NCBI RefSeq assembly: GCF_001295845.1 | Contig: NZ_LJIC01000061.1 | Span: forward strand, 1 to 64,000 | Direction: 5' to 3' | Source of the DNA: Rhodopseudomonas sp. AAP120 | GTDB taxonomy: Bacteria > Pseudomonadota > Alphaproteobacteria > Rhizobiales > Xanthobacteraceae | Length of the DNA: 64,000 nt | Translations under genes and position numbers: made by a program | Notes under the pieces: model-generated | Databases searched by the model: none | What the model saw: only the letters and a program-made list of their open reading frames with translations | Told to the model about the DNA's origin: nothing | Shown here: positions 51,669 to 60,148 of the stretch, piece by piece | Layout: each line of letters starts with the position of its first letter | Numbering within the stretch: position 1 is the stretch's first letter

Positions 51669-52132
51669 CCGCGCAGGCGATCGCGCGTCAGCACGCGCTC
51701 GGCCGAGATCACGATGGCTTCATTCGGCGACACGGTACCGGGCGGCTGCAGGCCGCCGCCGCTGCCGCCACCGCCGGGCCCGTCGAAGGTCAGCGCGGCG
51801 TTGCCTTTCGCGATGGCTTGCAGCCGTGCGATCGCGACGTCGTAGCGCTCCTTCACTCGTTCGTTCGAGCGGCCGAACGACAGCGCCACGCGGTACAGCG
51901 CGATGTCGGTGGTGTAGATGCGCAGGATGCCGCGGCTGTCGTCGTCGATCCGCTCCAGCTCGTCGCGGGTGTAGCGCGCCGCCAGGATCGCCCGAACCTC
52001 GGCCGTGCCGTCGACCAGCGCCGCCTCAATCCGGCTGTCGTCGCGCACGCGCGTCGTCTCGTCCGCCGCCAGCACAGTGGCCTCGGACGGATAGCGCGCC
52101 AGAACGTCGGCAAGGGTGGCGAAAGCGATCAC
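51662..52132 (-). CDS. Mu gp36-like head-tail protein (DUF1320)
   Basis: 156 residues. DVLARYPSEATVLAADETTR and IEAALVDGTAEVRAILAARY match gp36/DUF1320 head-tail connector proteins. A Gly-rich linker (GPGGGGSGGG, near 120) precedes the C-terminus. Start overlaps the previous gene by four bases. Confidence 0.83.
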   Translation of the reverse strand: MIAFATLADVLARYPSEATVLAADETTRVRDDSRIEAALVDGTAEVRAILAARYTRDELERIDDDSRGILRIYTTDIALYRVALSFGRSNERVKERYDVAIARLQAIAKGNAALTFDGPGGGGSGGGLQPPGTVSPNEAIVISAERVLTRDRLRGW

Positions 52133-52455
52133 GCGCGGACAGCCTTCTCAATGCCAGCTTCGATCGCCTGCATCAGCGAGAGCTTGGCCCCCTCGTCGAG
52201 GTGGCCTTTGATGTTGATGTTGAGCGTGAGATCGAGCGAGCGCGGCTTGGTGGCAGCGCGCAGAGTGGTTAGCAGCTCGTCGGCAAAGCCGAGCACAAAA
52301 CTGAGAGCTTCGGCTTCGACCGCCGGATTGCTCAGGTCGCGCTTGGCGAAGGTTTCGAACAGATCGCGCAGGCTGGCGCCGTCGCAGGCCGCGCCGCGGC
52401 CGCACTGGTAGAAGCCCTCGATAAAACCGGGCTGAGACTGATCACTCGTCGCCAT
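52129..52455 (-). CDS. Hypothetical phage protein, 108 aa
   Basis: 108 residues: GFIEGFYQCGRGAACDGASL near the start, a helical middle (FVLGFADELLTTLRAATKP), then LDLTLNINIKGHLDEGAKLS. The central part is of unknown family. It sits between the Lys-rich capsid-region protein and gp36. Confidence 0.68.
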   Translation of the reverse strand: MATSDQSQPGFIEGFYQCGRGAACDGASLRDLFETFAKRDLSNPAVEAEALSFVLGFADELLTTLRAATKPRSLDLTLNINIKGHLDEGAKLSLMQAIEAGIEKAVRA

Positions 52456-52554
52456 CGCCGCGCTCCGCTGTGAAGGGATGATGCCGAGGGCGCTTGCGCC
52501 CCCGGCGAGGCGGACGGTGTCCGCGGTGCGCGCCTGCGGCTGCGCGCACGAACC

Positions 52555-52863
52555 TCAGTCGCGCCAGTCGTCCTTGACGGCGCCGACAGCGAACAGCTGG
52601 GCGTGCTGCGCTTTGGTGAGCGAGACCTCGTCGCCGGCGTCGTAAAGATCGCCGTCGTGCATCACCTCGCGCGTGAGGACATGATCCTGCTGCGTCTTCT
52701 TGGCGGCGCGCTCCGCAGCCTTCTGTGCCTTAGCTTGCTCTTTGGCCTCGGCGTCCGCCTTGGCCTTCGCCTCGGCGGCTTCCTTGTCGGCCTTCGCCTT
52801 GGCAGCCTTGTCGGCCTTGGCCTTCTCGGCAGCCGCCTTCGCTTCGTCGGTCTCGTTCGCCAT
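52555..52863 (-). CDS. Ala/Lys/Glu-rich phage protein
   Basis: 102 residues. Residues 1-58 are a highly biased run of Ala, Lys, Glu and Asp (AAEKAKADKAAKAKADKEAA), predicted as one long helix. Residues 60-102 are folded: HVLTREVMHDGDLYDAGDEV, TKAQHAQLFAVGAVKDDWRD. The folded part is like small Mu gp35-type proteins that follow the capsid gene. Function not assigned. Confidence 0.68.
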   Translation of the reverse strand: MANETDEAKAAAEKAKADKAAKAKADKEAAEAKAKADAEAKEQAKAQKAAERAAKKTQQDHVLTREVMHDGDLYDAGDEVSLTKAQHAQLFAVGAVKDDWRD

Positions 52864-52875
52864 GACAGCCTCCGA

Positions 52876-53838
52876 CTAAGCGACAGCGTTTTCGATGAAG
52901 TAGCCGGCGTCCTTGGCGACGATCAGCTCCTTGACCTTTTCGCCGACGCGCAGACGCTCGCCGCCTTCCAGGCCGATGTCGCCATCCTGCATCGTGCCGG
53001 CGATGCGGGTGCCACACTCGGCCGTGAAGCCGAAGGTGACGCCGCGCTGGTTGGTGGCGGCCGGGTCGATGTAGAGCGCCGCGATGTGCTTACCCCAGAC
53101 GCGGCCGAGCGAAACGTCCTGGCCCTTATGGGCGGTGTTGACGAAGCTTTCGCCGACCAGCACCTGCTTGATCTCCAGCAGGGCCGCCAGCTCCTCGCGG
53201 GTGATGACGCCCTTGTTGGTGAGATTGCCGCGGACGGCGTTGACCAGGTGCGGATGGCTGCGCAGCTTGCTCCACACCGATTGGCCCATCACCAGCGTGT
53301 TGGCCCTGAACACCAGCGTGCCCTCGATCGCGGCGAGCAGCACGTCGATCGGCGTCGAATTGGTGTAGTCGGAGAGCTGCGAGTTGCCGGACAGCGTGAC
53401 CTTCCGGCCGACCGCATAGTTGGCCGCGTTGTGGATCAGGCCGGCCACGCGAACTTCGCGGGCGAGCTGCACCAGGTTGGTGACGCCCTCGGTCGCCCGG
53501 GCCCGCGGATCGTAGTTCGACAGGCCGGCGGCGCGCTGACGCTCGGCTTCCTTGATGTCCGAGGTCGGGATCACGTCGTCGAGGCCGTAATCGTCGGTCG
53601 ACGAGTCCTTCTCGGTCGCCGTGAATTCGACCCGGTTCGGCGACGACATGCGGCCGACCTTCGTGTCCGGGACCGAGAAACCCTCGGCCAGCGGATATTC
53701 CAGCCACTTGAACTTCTCGGCGCCGACCGGCACGCGCGGCAGGACGCGATCGGCGATCAGGGTGACCGCCGGATTGCTGTAGCCGATCGCGATCGCGGTT
53801 AGCACGGGGTTGGTGACAAACGGGCGGTTCGGAGCCAT
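52876..53838 (-). CDS. Major capsid protein
   Basis: 320 residues from the ATG at 53838 (AAGGTG upstream). NPVLTAIAIGYSNPAVTLIA, then RMSSPNRVEFTATEKDSSTD, DYGLDDVIPTSDIKEAERQR and the C-terminal IGLEGGERLRVGEKVKELIV. Order after protease and DUF2190 identifies it as the capsid. The exact capsid family (Mu gpT or capsid E type) I cannot settle. The initiator-type tRNA lies 50 bases upstream on the same strand. Confidence 0.86.
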   Translation of the reverse strand: MAPNRPFVTNPVLTAIAIGYSNPAVTLIADRVLPRVPVGAEKFKWLEYPLAEGFSVPDTKVGRMSSPNRVEFTATEKDSSTDDYGLDDVIPTSDIKEAERQRAAGLSNYDPRARATEGVTNLVQLAREVRVAGLIHNAANYAVGRKVTLSGNSQLSDYTNSTPIDVLLAAIEGTLVFRANTLVMGQSVWSKLRSHPHLVNAVRGNLTNKGVITREELAALLEIKQVLVGESFVNTAHKGQDVSLGRVWGKHIAALYIDPAATNQRGVTFGFTAECGTRIAGTMQDGDIGLEGGERLRVGEKVKELIVAKDAGYFIENAVA

Positions 53839-53864
53839 CGGGCACACCTTGGGTTTGAGGGCTT

Positions 53865-53882
53865 CGCCCGCGGCTGCGGGCG
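53865..53882 (-). promoter_or_regulatory. Hairpin between the tRNA and the capsid start
   Basis: CGCCCG (53877-53882 on the minus strand) pairs with CGGGCG (53865-53870) around a six-base loop. It begins five bases after the tRNA CCA and ends 27 bases before the capsid ATG. It would sit at the 5' end of the capsid mRNA if the tRNA is cut out. Confidence 0.6.
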
Positions 53883-53887
53883 GGATC

Positions 53888-53964
53888 TGGTTGCGGGGCG
53901 CGGATTTGAACCGCGGACCTCCTGGTTATGAGCCAGGCGAGCTACCGGGCTGCTCTACCCCGCG
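53888..53964 (-). tRNA. Phage-borne initiator-type tRNA-fMet (CAU) with encoded CCA
   Basis: A 77-base tRNA folds perfectly. The acceptor stem has the initiator-specific C1:A72 mismatch (CGCGGGG with CCCCGCA). The D stem GAGC/GCTC has A11:U24, also an initiator feature. The anticodon loop is CTCATAA (CAU), the T stem CGCGG/CCGCG, discriminator A, and CCA is encoded. The anticodon stem is CCTGG/CCAGG: only two of the three initiator G:C pairs are kept, with T29:A41 in the first place. It lies 8 bases after the DUF2190 stop and 49 before the capsid ATG on the late transcript. Confidence 0.93.
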
Positions 53965-53972
53965 ATAGGCGA

Positions 53973-54356
53973 CTAGCTGGACGCCGGGATGTAGAGCGCG
54001 CCGGCCGACACGATGATCGGCACGATGTCGCCCTCGACGCCCGAGGTCTGGACCTGGCCGATGGTGCGCACCGTCTTGGCCGCAACCGCCGGCGCCGGCA
54101 GCGCGACGGCGCGCCCCTGATCGTCGGAGGTCACCTGCGCGCCGCGATCGACGTTGCCGCCGAGCACGACCTCGGCGGGGCCGGACTGCACGACATCGAC
54201 CACGCCGTCCTTCGGCGCACCGGGCAAGGTCGACACGCCGATTAGAGCGGCGGTGTTGGAGGCGCCTTCGATCGCGGCTTGCTTGCTCGCGTGGAAGGCG
54301 ACGATGCGATTGCCGCGGATCGCGGCGTCGGCGGTGTGTGCTTTGATGCACGGCAT
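53973..54356 (-). CDS. Capsid decoration-type protein (DUF2190)
   Basis: 127 residues from the ATG at 54356. CIKAHTADAAIRGNRIVAFH and VDVVQSGPAEVVLGGNVDRG are typical of DUF2190, small proteins that decorate or cement Mu-like capsids. The start overlaps the protease stop. The tRNA follows eight bases downstream. Confidence 0.83.
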   Translation of the reverse strand: MPCIKAHTADAAIRGNRIVAFHASKQAAIEGASNTAALIGVSTLPGAPKDGVVDVVQSGPAEVVLGGNVDRGAQVTSDDQGRAVALPAPAVAAKTVRTIGQVQTSGVEGDIVPIIVSAGALYIPASS

Positions 54357-55477
54357 CAGTCGATGCTCCCCTTGTTGGCCTGCACGACGGCGTCGGCGAG
54401 CGACAGCTCGCGGCCGGCTTTTTTCGCGTCGCCGATCAGCGCATGCGCCTTGGCGAGCAGATCTTCGGACTTCGGCTTGTCGCCGGCCTCGATCTGGCGC
54501 TCGTCGAGGTTCGACGCCTGCAGCGACACCGGCGTCGCGGCCAGCAGTGCGGTGACATCGGCCAGTCCTTCGGCGGTAGCGCACAGCGCGGCGTACTTCT
54601 CGCGCTGCGCTGGGACGATCTTCTTGTCCTTCAACGCACCTTCGAGAAGCGCCGTTACCTTGGCGTCGTGATCGGTCTTGTCGCGCGCGGCGAGCTGCGC
54701 GGTCAGAGTCGTGACTTGCGCGGTCGCGGCATTGAGATTGGCGAGCGCCTGGTCGTGCACCAACTTGTCGACCTTCGCCGTCGAGAGGCCGGTGATCGCC
54801 GACAGACAGGCCTGGCCGTCCGCACTCTCAGCGAGACCGAGCGCCTTGGCGATCGGCCGCAGCGGGTCATTCGACAGCTTGCTGATCGCCGCGAGGCACG
54901 CAGCCTCGTCGGCGCCTTCCGCGAGGCCCAAAGCCAGCGCGATCGCCTTCAACATGGATTGCTCCTTGGGGGTGAGAGAGGCGGACGCGATCGCCGCCAT
55001 CGGGAGAGCCGGAGCCGCGACCAGCGCGACCGAATGCAGCCACAGCGCCAAGCCATCCTTCGTGTGCGGAAATGTCGGCGACACGAAGCGATGGGTGCGG
55101 GCCTTCAGCGCCGCAGCGCCAGCGGCGAGCATCTCGACCATCGCGAACGTGCCTTCAGGCCGCGCTTCGAGCTTTTTGATCCAACCAACCGCATCGGCCT
55201 TCTCGCCGAGTTTGGCCTTGGTCGGGATGCCGTGGTCGAAGTCGAACGGAATGTCGATGCCGTCCGCCTGGAAGCGGGCAACCAGACGCTCGGGCTCGAA
55301 GATGAAATGGCGGCCGTCGCGACAATCAACCGGGCCGCGCGGTGTCACCTGGATCCAACGCTCGGCGCCGTCGCCATCGGCCGCGAGTGCCGAGACGTCG
55401 ATCGTCACCACGCCGAACGCCACATCGGGCGCTGCGTCGAGCATGGCGATCAGGGGGCTTGCGGAGGGCTGCGTCAT
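54356..55477 (-). CDS. Head maturation protease with scaffold (Mu I-like)
   Basis: 373 residues. The N-terminal 150 residues form the protease: FVSPTFPHTKDGLALWLHSV with the likely catalytic Ser/His region, and DGIDIPFDFDHGIPTKAKLG. The C-terminal part is a helical scaffold with an internal repeat (ALGLAEGADEAACLAAISKL and ALGLAESADGQACLSAITGL near 180 and 210). Two inverted repeats lie directly upstream (55479-55500 and 55510-55532); no good purine ribosome site precedes the ATG. Confidence 0.87.
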   Translation of the reverse strand: MTQPSASPLIAMLDAAPDVAFGVVTIDVSALAADGDGAERWIQVTPRGPVDCRDGRHFIFEPERLVARFQADGIDIPFDFDHGIPTKAKLGEKADAVGWIKKLEARPEGTFAMVEMLAAGAAALKARTHRFVSPTFPHTKDGLALWLHSVALVAAPALPMAAIASASLTPKEQSMLKAIALALGLAEGADEAACLAAISKLSNDPLRPIAKALGLAESADGQACLSAITGLSTAKVDKLVHDQALANLNAATAQVTTLTAQLAARDKTDHDAKVTALLEGALKDKKIVPAQREKYAALCATAEGLADVTALLAATPVSLQASNLDERQIEAGDKPKSEDLLAKAHALIGDAKKAGRELSLADAVVQANKGSID

Positions 55478-55478
55478 G

Positions 55479-55500
55479 GGTGCACATCTAGCCGTGCACC
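55479..55500 (-). promoter_or_regulatory. Inverted repeat touching the protease start
   Basis: GGTGCAC (55479-55485) and GTGCACC (55494-55500), 8-base loop, ending one base before the protease ATG. In RNA it would fold over the translation start. Confidence 0.55.
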
Positions 55501-55509
55501 TCAGGCGTC

Positions 55510-55532
55510 GGGCCGCTGACAGATGTCAGCGG
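55510..55532. promoter_or_regulatory. Phage palindrome, copy B, upstream of the head protease
   Basis: GGGCCGCTGACA (55510-55521), centre GA, TGTCAGCGG (55524-55532). Matches copy A (42555-42580) in 22 of 23 bases. It is 33 bases upstream of the protease start. Confidence 0.75.
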
Positions 55533-55544
55533 TGATGGTCGGAG

Positions 55545-55718
55545 CTAGGTGTCGGATTTCCCGGCGTAGGCCCGCGCCGCCTGTTCGGCCTGCTTGCGCG
55601 TCATGCGCCCAGACATCCGACGCCGCGCCGGGTGATCGTCGAAGTAGAGATACTTCGCCTCGCGGCCTGGAGCGGCCGGGACTTCGAAGCTCTCTTCGTG
55701 CTCGATCACCCGCGTCAT
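55545..55718 (-). CDS. Small hypothetical phage protein, 57 aa
   Basis: 57 residues from the ATG at 55718: MTRVIEHEESFEVPAAPGRE, then AKYLYFDDHPARRRMSGRMT and a basic helical end. AGGA lies eight bases upstream. It lies just before the palindromes and the protease gene. Family unknown. Confidence 0.55.
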   Translation of the reverse strand: MTRVIEHEESFEVPAAPGREAKYLYFDDHPARRRMSGRMTRKQAEQAARAYAGKSDT

Positions 55719-55986
55719 GGGGCCGATCCTACCCGACCATCGCCACCTGCGTCGAGCCATCCCGGAAATCAGCCGCGTTAAAGCGTCATTTAAGCCGCCT
55801 GGCGCGTTGCCGCCCGTGCCTGACGGAATTGTCCGTCCCGACCGCCGGACGCATCAGTGGCCGTTTCTGAGGCTCGCGTCCGACCGGTTGCGGGTATGGC
55901 CCGCCGGGCCTATATTCCGGCTGCAGCCGAGTCACGTGCGCCATCCGCTTTTAGGGTGTGGGGAGGTAACGGCCCCCCGGCTGCTT
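55719..55986. other. Phage intergenic region
   Basis: About 270 bases between the gp30-like gene stop and the small protein, the longest gap in the prophage. No gene seen. It is the natural place for a promoter for the protease-capsid unit, but no box pair is convincing. Confidence 0.5.
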
Positions 55987-57228
55987 TCACTCCCTTTCCG
56001 ATTTCAATCTCGCTTCGCGCCGCCTGATTTCGGCCTGGCGCCGCGCCGTCGCGGCGAACAGGGTGCGGACCTGTGCGTAGCCCGCGGTCGATCTGCGGAT
56101 CGCAAGCACCCAATGCACGCCTCCGATCACCGCGAGCACGTGGCGGATCATCGGGTTGCCGCCGTCGAGCCATTCGCCCGTGTCGAGGATCGACTGCACC
56201 AGACCGAAGCTGGCGACGTCGACAGCAGCGTGCTTGCCGGCTTTCTTCGTGATCACGTCGTTCGCGACGGCCACGATCTCGGTCCGTGCCCCCAGCTCCT
56301 CGGCCGCGCGCGCCGAGGCCGCGACCGGCAGATGCACGCGCTCCTCCATCTTCTGCATCGCCTTCGGCCAATCGCCGCGCCAAAGCTTGCCGATCGTTTC
56401 CTGCGCGCGATCGGCGCCGGCCTCGGCCAGCGTGTCGGAGAGCTGCGTCACCAGCGTGCGGGCCCGGGACAGGCCGGGATTGGTCTGCCAGCCGGGGTCG
56501 ATGCCGCGCGGAACGCGCGTGACCTCGCCGGTGCGCCGGTTGACGTAGTCGGCCGCGCCATAGTCCGGCGCGTCTTCCGAGTAGCCTTCCTGCGCGAGGT
56601 AGCGGTCGCGGTCCTCGCCGTCGAGCTGCTGCACGCTGCATTTGCAGCCCCAGCCGTTGGGCGGGTAGTGCGTCCCCCACCAGGCGTCGTCGACCGGCTT
56701 GATGGTGCCGGCCCAGCCGAGATGCTCAGGCCGCTTTCGTTCCGCGGTCGAACGCACATACAGCAAATACGGCCGCGACGCCTTGGTGCGCTGGATGCGA
56801 TTCCACTGGCCGGCGGCGCGCGCGGTGCGGACGTTGCTCCAGAACGTCGTCTCCAGTCGGCCCGGCTTGGTGAAATCGACGGTCTTGTCTCTCCACTTGC
56901 CGGTCGGGTCCGACACCGTCTTCGGACCCCACCATCCATGCGGCGTCAAACGCGCCTGCATGTCGGCCTTGAAGGCCTCGAAGCCCTGGCCGTTCGCGAT
57001 CGCCTTGTCGATCGCCGCCTTGAACTCCGAGAGCACCCGCGTCTCGGTGACGCCGGCGACCGTGAAGCCGTGCGCATGCTCCTGGCCCCACACGTCGAGC
57101 CACGAGAACGCGGGCTTCAGGTTCTTGTCGCGGAAGTAGTCGAGGATCTCCGGCGGCGTCTGAAAGCCGCGCTTGGCGGCGGCGAGCCGCGCCAGCAGCT
57201 CCACGGCCTGGAGGCGCGTGAGCCGCAT
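55987..57228 (-). CDS. Head morphogenesis protein (Mu gp30 / SPP1 gp7-like)
   Basis: 413 residues. RAAGQWNRIQRTKASRPYLL, GTIKPVDDAWWGTHYPPNGW and GCKCSVQQLD are the gp7/gp30 minor head motif (F-like), with WGTHYPPNGWGCKC as the core near residues 180-195. The C-terminal 200 residues are variable. Mu gp30 enters the head with the DNA or bridges to the portal. It follows the portal gene by two bases. Confidence 0.88.
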   Translation of the reverse strand: MRLTRLQAVELLARLAAAKRGFQTPPEILDYFRDKNLKPAFSWLDVWGQEHAHGFTVAGVTETRVLSEFKAAIDKAIANGQGFEAFKADMQARLTPHGWWGPKTVSDPTGKWRDKTVDFTKPGRLETTFWSNVRTARAAGQWNRIQRTKASRPYLLYVRSTAERKRPEHLGWAGTIKPVDDAWWGTHYPPNGWGCKCSVQQLDGEDRDRYLAQEGYSEDAPDYGAADYVNRRTGEVTRVPRGIDPGWQTNPGLSRARTLVTQLSDTLAEAGADRAQETIGKLWRGDWPKAMQKMEERVHLPVAASARAAEELGARTEIVAVANDVITKKAGKHAAVDVASFGLVQSILDTGEWLDGGNPMIRHVLAVIGGVHWVLAIRRSTAGYAQVRTLFAATARRQAEIRRREARLKSERE

Positions 57229-57230
57229 CG

Positions 57231-58829
57231 TCAGTCCACCGCGTCGCCGAGGCCGCGCGCCTTGGCGGTGAGCCGCGCCAGCGCCTCGGCGAGCTTACTG
57301 CCGTCGACCTTGGCGGCGAGCTGCGGCAGCATCTCCTCGAGCTCCGCGAAACTGGACGCGCGGGCGACCGCCTCGCGCAGCGGCGCCAGCATCGGGTCGA
57401 CTAGGACTTCCCAATCGCCCATAGCATCCGCCACCAGCGCGTCGAGTTCGTCCTGATCGGCCGCGGCGATCGCGCCGGCGTCCGCCGCCAGCGTGGCGGT
57501 GCCGCCGCAGGCCGGGCAGCGGCAACCGGCCGACAGCTTCGCGGCCTTCTTCGGATCATCGTTGGCGGCGACGATATCCTGTTGCCCGGCGCTATCGCGC
57601 CGCGGCGTCAGCACCTCGTCTGTCTCGCCCGGCTCGGACAGGCCGAACTTGCTGCGGATCTCCGCCTGCGAGACGCGCAAACCGAACGGCACGAGCTTGG
57701 CGACGCCGTCCGACAGCGCCTTGGTGTCCTCGGGCTCAGCGACCGGATATTCCGCGCTCGGATAGACCTCCTGCGGCCCGAAGTTCATCGCCACCGCCCA
57801 GACGATGTGGTCGCGGTTGACGGTGTTCGCGAGTTGCCGGCCGTCCGCGCGCTGGATGTCGAGGCGCACTTCGTTGTGCACCTTGGCTTGCGCCATCGAC
57901 GCGCCGTTGTCGGACGTCATGGTCTGGCCGACGACCAGCTTCGACACCTGCTTGTCGAGATAGTCGAGGAGCTGGCCGAACACGGCTTCGCCGCGCTGGC
58001 CCTTGGTCTCGATGAAATCCAGCCCCATTCCCTGCGGGATGATCGCCGCGGCGTCGGACGCGATCGAGCGCACCGCCTGCAGCAGCGCCTTCTTGTCGGC
58101 CTCGGATGCGCCGGCGTGATAGCGGCCGATCCGCAGCGGGATGCCGTAGATCTCTGCGAAGGCCGACCAGTCCTTCAGGGCGAACGACTGCAACAGGAAC
58201 GCCCAGGCGGCGGCCCGCGCGAAGCCGCGGCGGATCGGAATGCCCGCCTTGCTCCGCGGCGCGTGCACGATGAAGGTCGGCTTGGCTAGCGGCTCACCTT
58301 CCATGCTGCCGTCGACCGCGAGCCGCAGTTCCGTTTGCGAGACCGGATCGAACTGGAAAAACCGCTGGTCGCGCCACTTGTAGGCGACCGGCCGCAGCGC
58401 ACCGCGCTCGTACTCCCAAAGCGGCTCGATCACCGCATAGCCCTTGGCGATGCCGTCCGTGAGCAGGCCGGTGGCGTCATGAAAGCCGGGATCGTTCACC
58501 AGTTCGTGGACGAAATCGACGATCTTGGTCGGCACCCCCTTCGGCGCCTTGACGCTGGGGGCCACGCCCTCGATCGCCAGCCGCCGCGTCTGCACCTGGC
58601 TGGCGTAATGGAGGTAGCGCTCCTCCATCTCCTCGGCGAGCGTCAGATAGTCCCGCGCCGAGCCGATCGTCGCCTGATGCAGCACATAGGCCAGCCGCTC
58701 CGGCGTCAGCCCGGAGGCGACCCGCTCGTGATGCACCGCGCGGACGCCGATCGTGGTCGGCGTCGCGACTTCCTTCGACAGCAGCGAGGCGTCGATCGGC
58801 TGCCCGTCAGGCCCGAGAAGCTTCACCAC
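57231..58829 (-). CDS. Portal protein (DUF935, Mu gp29-like)
   Basis: 532 residues. GVRAVHHERVASGLTPERLA, RDYLTLAEEMEERYLHYASQ, then YKWRDQRFFQFDP and the C-terminal SAGCRCPACGG cysteine pair. These fit DUF935, the Mu-type portal. It forms the DNA channel at one capsid vertex. The start overlaps the terminase stop. Confidence 0.92.
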   Translation of the reverse strand: MVKLLGPDGQPIDASLLSKEVATPTTIGVRAVHHERVASGLTPERLAYVLHQATIGSARDYLTLAEEMEERYLHYASQVQTRRLAIEGVAPSVKAPKGVPTKIVDFVHELVNDPGFHDATGLLTDGIAKGYAVIEPLWEYERGALRPVAYKWRDQRFFQFDPVSQTELRLAVDGSMEGEPLAKPTFIVHAPRSKAGIPIRRGFARAAAWAFLLQSFALKDWSAFAEIYGIPLRIGRYHAGASEADKKALLQAVRSIASDAAAIIPQGMGLDFIETKGQRGEAVFGQLLDYLDKQVSKLVVGQTMTSDNGASMAQAKVHNEVRLDIQRADGRQLANTVNRDHIVWAVAMNFGPQEVYPSAEYPVAEPEDTKALSDGVAKLVPFGLRVSQAEIRSKFGLSEPGETDEVLTPRRDSAGQQDIVAANDDPKKAAKLSAGCRCPACGGTATLAADAGAIAAADQDELDALVADAMGDWEVLVDPMLAPLREAVARASSFAELEEMLPQLAAKVDGSKLAEALARLTAKARGLGDAVD

Positions 58830-60148
58830 AGCGCACGCCCTCCGGAGGTTTCGAACAGATTGGAGCCGGCCTCAGTCCGCGCCGACTGATAGCCGTCATA
58901 GGCCGGCACGCCGTCGCCGGCGGCGTGGATGCCGAGGAACGCCGCCCAGGTGCGGTCGGCGTGATCATCGTCGCGTTCGGCAACGAAGCGAGGCGCGCCG
59001 GTGGCGGACGCCACCTTGCGCAGCTTGTGCAGATCCGAGCGCAGCGCCACGTCGCCCTCGCGGATGCGGACCTTGCGGTCCTCGAACGCTTCCTTGCCGG
59101 CGGTCGCGAGGATCAGCTTGTTCGGGATGGTGAACAGCACGCCCTCGACCACGCTTCCCCATTTGGCCTGCGCATCCTCGACCACCTTTTCGCCCATGCC
59201 GGTCTGGTCGATGCAGGCGCGCGCGACACGGTAGCGCGTCATCACGTCGTCGAAGGCCGCATCCATGGCGGCAAAGGTGGCGCGTTTCTGCTCGATCCGC
59301 TCGCGCTCCCACAACACGTCGCCGATCAGCTCCCACACCCAGATCACATGCAGGTCGTTGCGCCGGCCGATGTCGCGGCCGACGAAGCACGGATTGTTGC
59401 GATAGCCGGACGGGTCGCCCGCGCGTGGATCCTCGCAAGCGGTGATCAGATCATAGGACAGCCAGGCGCTCGCTTCGTCGAGCCACTTCAGCTCGTACTC
59501 CTGGGCCCAAGCGTCGTCGTCGTTGATGCCGGCCTTCAGCTCGTCGACGCTGCGCGGCAGGCCTTCAGCGACCGCCTTGTAGATGTCGACGAAATGTCGC
59601 GACCAGACGTCGTCCTTTCCGGTCGCCAGCTCGTAGAACTTATTGTCCTTGCCGTTGCCAGTGGAGGTCACGCGCAGATTGTGGCCGGCCGAGATCACCG
59701 GAAACAGCGCCTTCCAGATCTCGCGCGAGTCCTTGTGGAAGGCGAACTCGTCCAGGAACACGTTCGACGAAAAGCCGCGGGCGGTGTCCGGGTTCGCTGG
59801 CAGCGCGGTGATGCGGCTGCCGTGCGGCAGCGTCACCTCCAGCGCCTTGTAGGAGCCGGCCTGGCCCTGCCAGTCGAACTCCTGTGCGTCGAAACCCAGC
59901 TGATAAGCCTGGCAGTGGCGCTTGATGCCTTCGTCCATCGCTTCCTTGGCCTGACGCTCGCCGCGCGACAGGATCACCCAGCGCTTGCGTTGGCTCTGCA
60001 CGGCCGCCCCGAAGCAATCGTCGGTGATCTCCAACGTCGTGGTGAACGTCTTGCCGGTCTGGCGGGCGAACATGCCGAGCTTGAAGCGCGACCGATCGAG
60101 GAACCAGGTACGCTGAAAGCCGTAGAGCGGGACGGCAGCGGCGCTCAT
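58823..60148 (-). CDS. Terminase large subunit (Mu gp28-like)
   Basis: 441 residues. ATPase motifs: FARQTGKTFT (Walker A, near 27-36), VFLDEFAF (Walker B, near 131-138), and SAGHNLRVTSTGNGKDNKFY coupling motif. The nuclease half carries DIGRRNDLHVIWVWE and CIDQTGMGEKVVEDAQAKWG. It packages DNA into proheads. It overlaps the gp27-like gene by four bases. Confidence 0.92.
   Translation of the reverse strand: MSAAAVPLYGFQRTWFLDRSRFKLGMFARQTGKTFTTTLEITDDCFGAAVQSQRKRWVILSRGERQAKEAMDEGIKRHCQAYQLGFDAQEFDWQGQAGSYKALEVTLPHGSRITALPANPDTARGFSSNVFLDEFAFHKDSREIWKALFPVISAGHNLRVTSTGNGKDNKFYELATGKDDVWSRHFVDIYKAVAEGLPRSVDELKAGINDDDAWAQEYELKWLDEASAWLSYDLITACEDPRAGDPSGYRNNPCFVGRDIGRRNDLHVIWVWELIGDVLWERERIEQKRATFAAMDAAFDDVMTRYRVARACIDQTGMGEKVVEDAQAKWGSVVEGVLFTIPNKLILATAGKEAFEDRKVRIREGDVALRSDLHKLRKVASATGAPRFVAERDDDHADRTWAAFLGIHAAGDGVPAYDGYQSARTEAGSNLFETSGGRALW

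Noticed and set aside
53926-54351. Minus-strand open frame overlapping DUF2190 and the tRNA
   Set aside because: It runs through a perfect tRNA and an identified gene; Arg-rich shadow.
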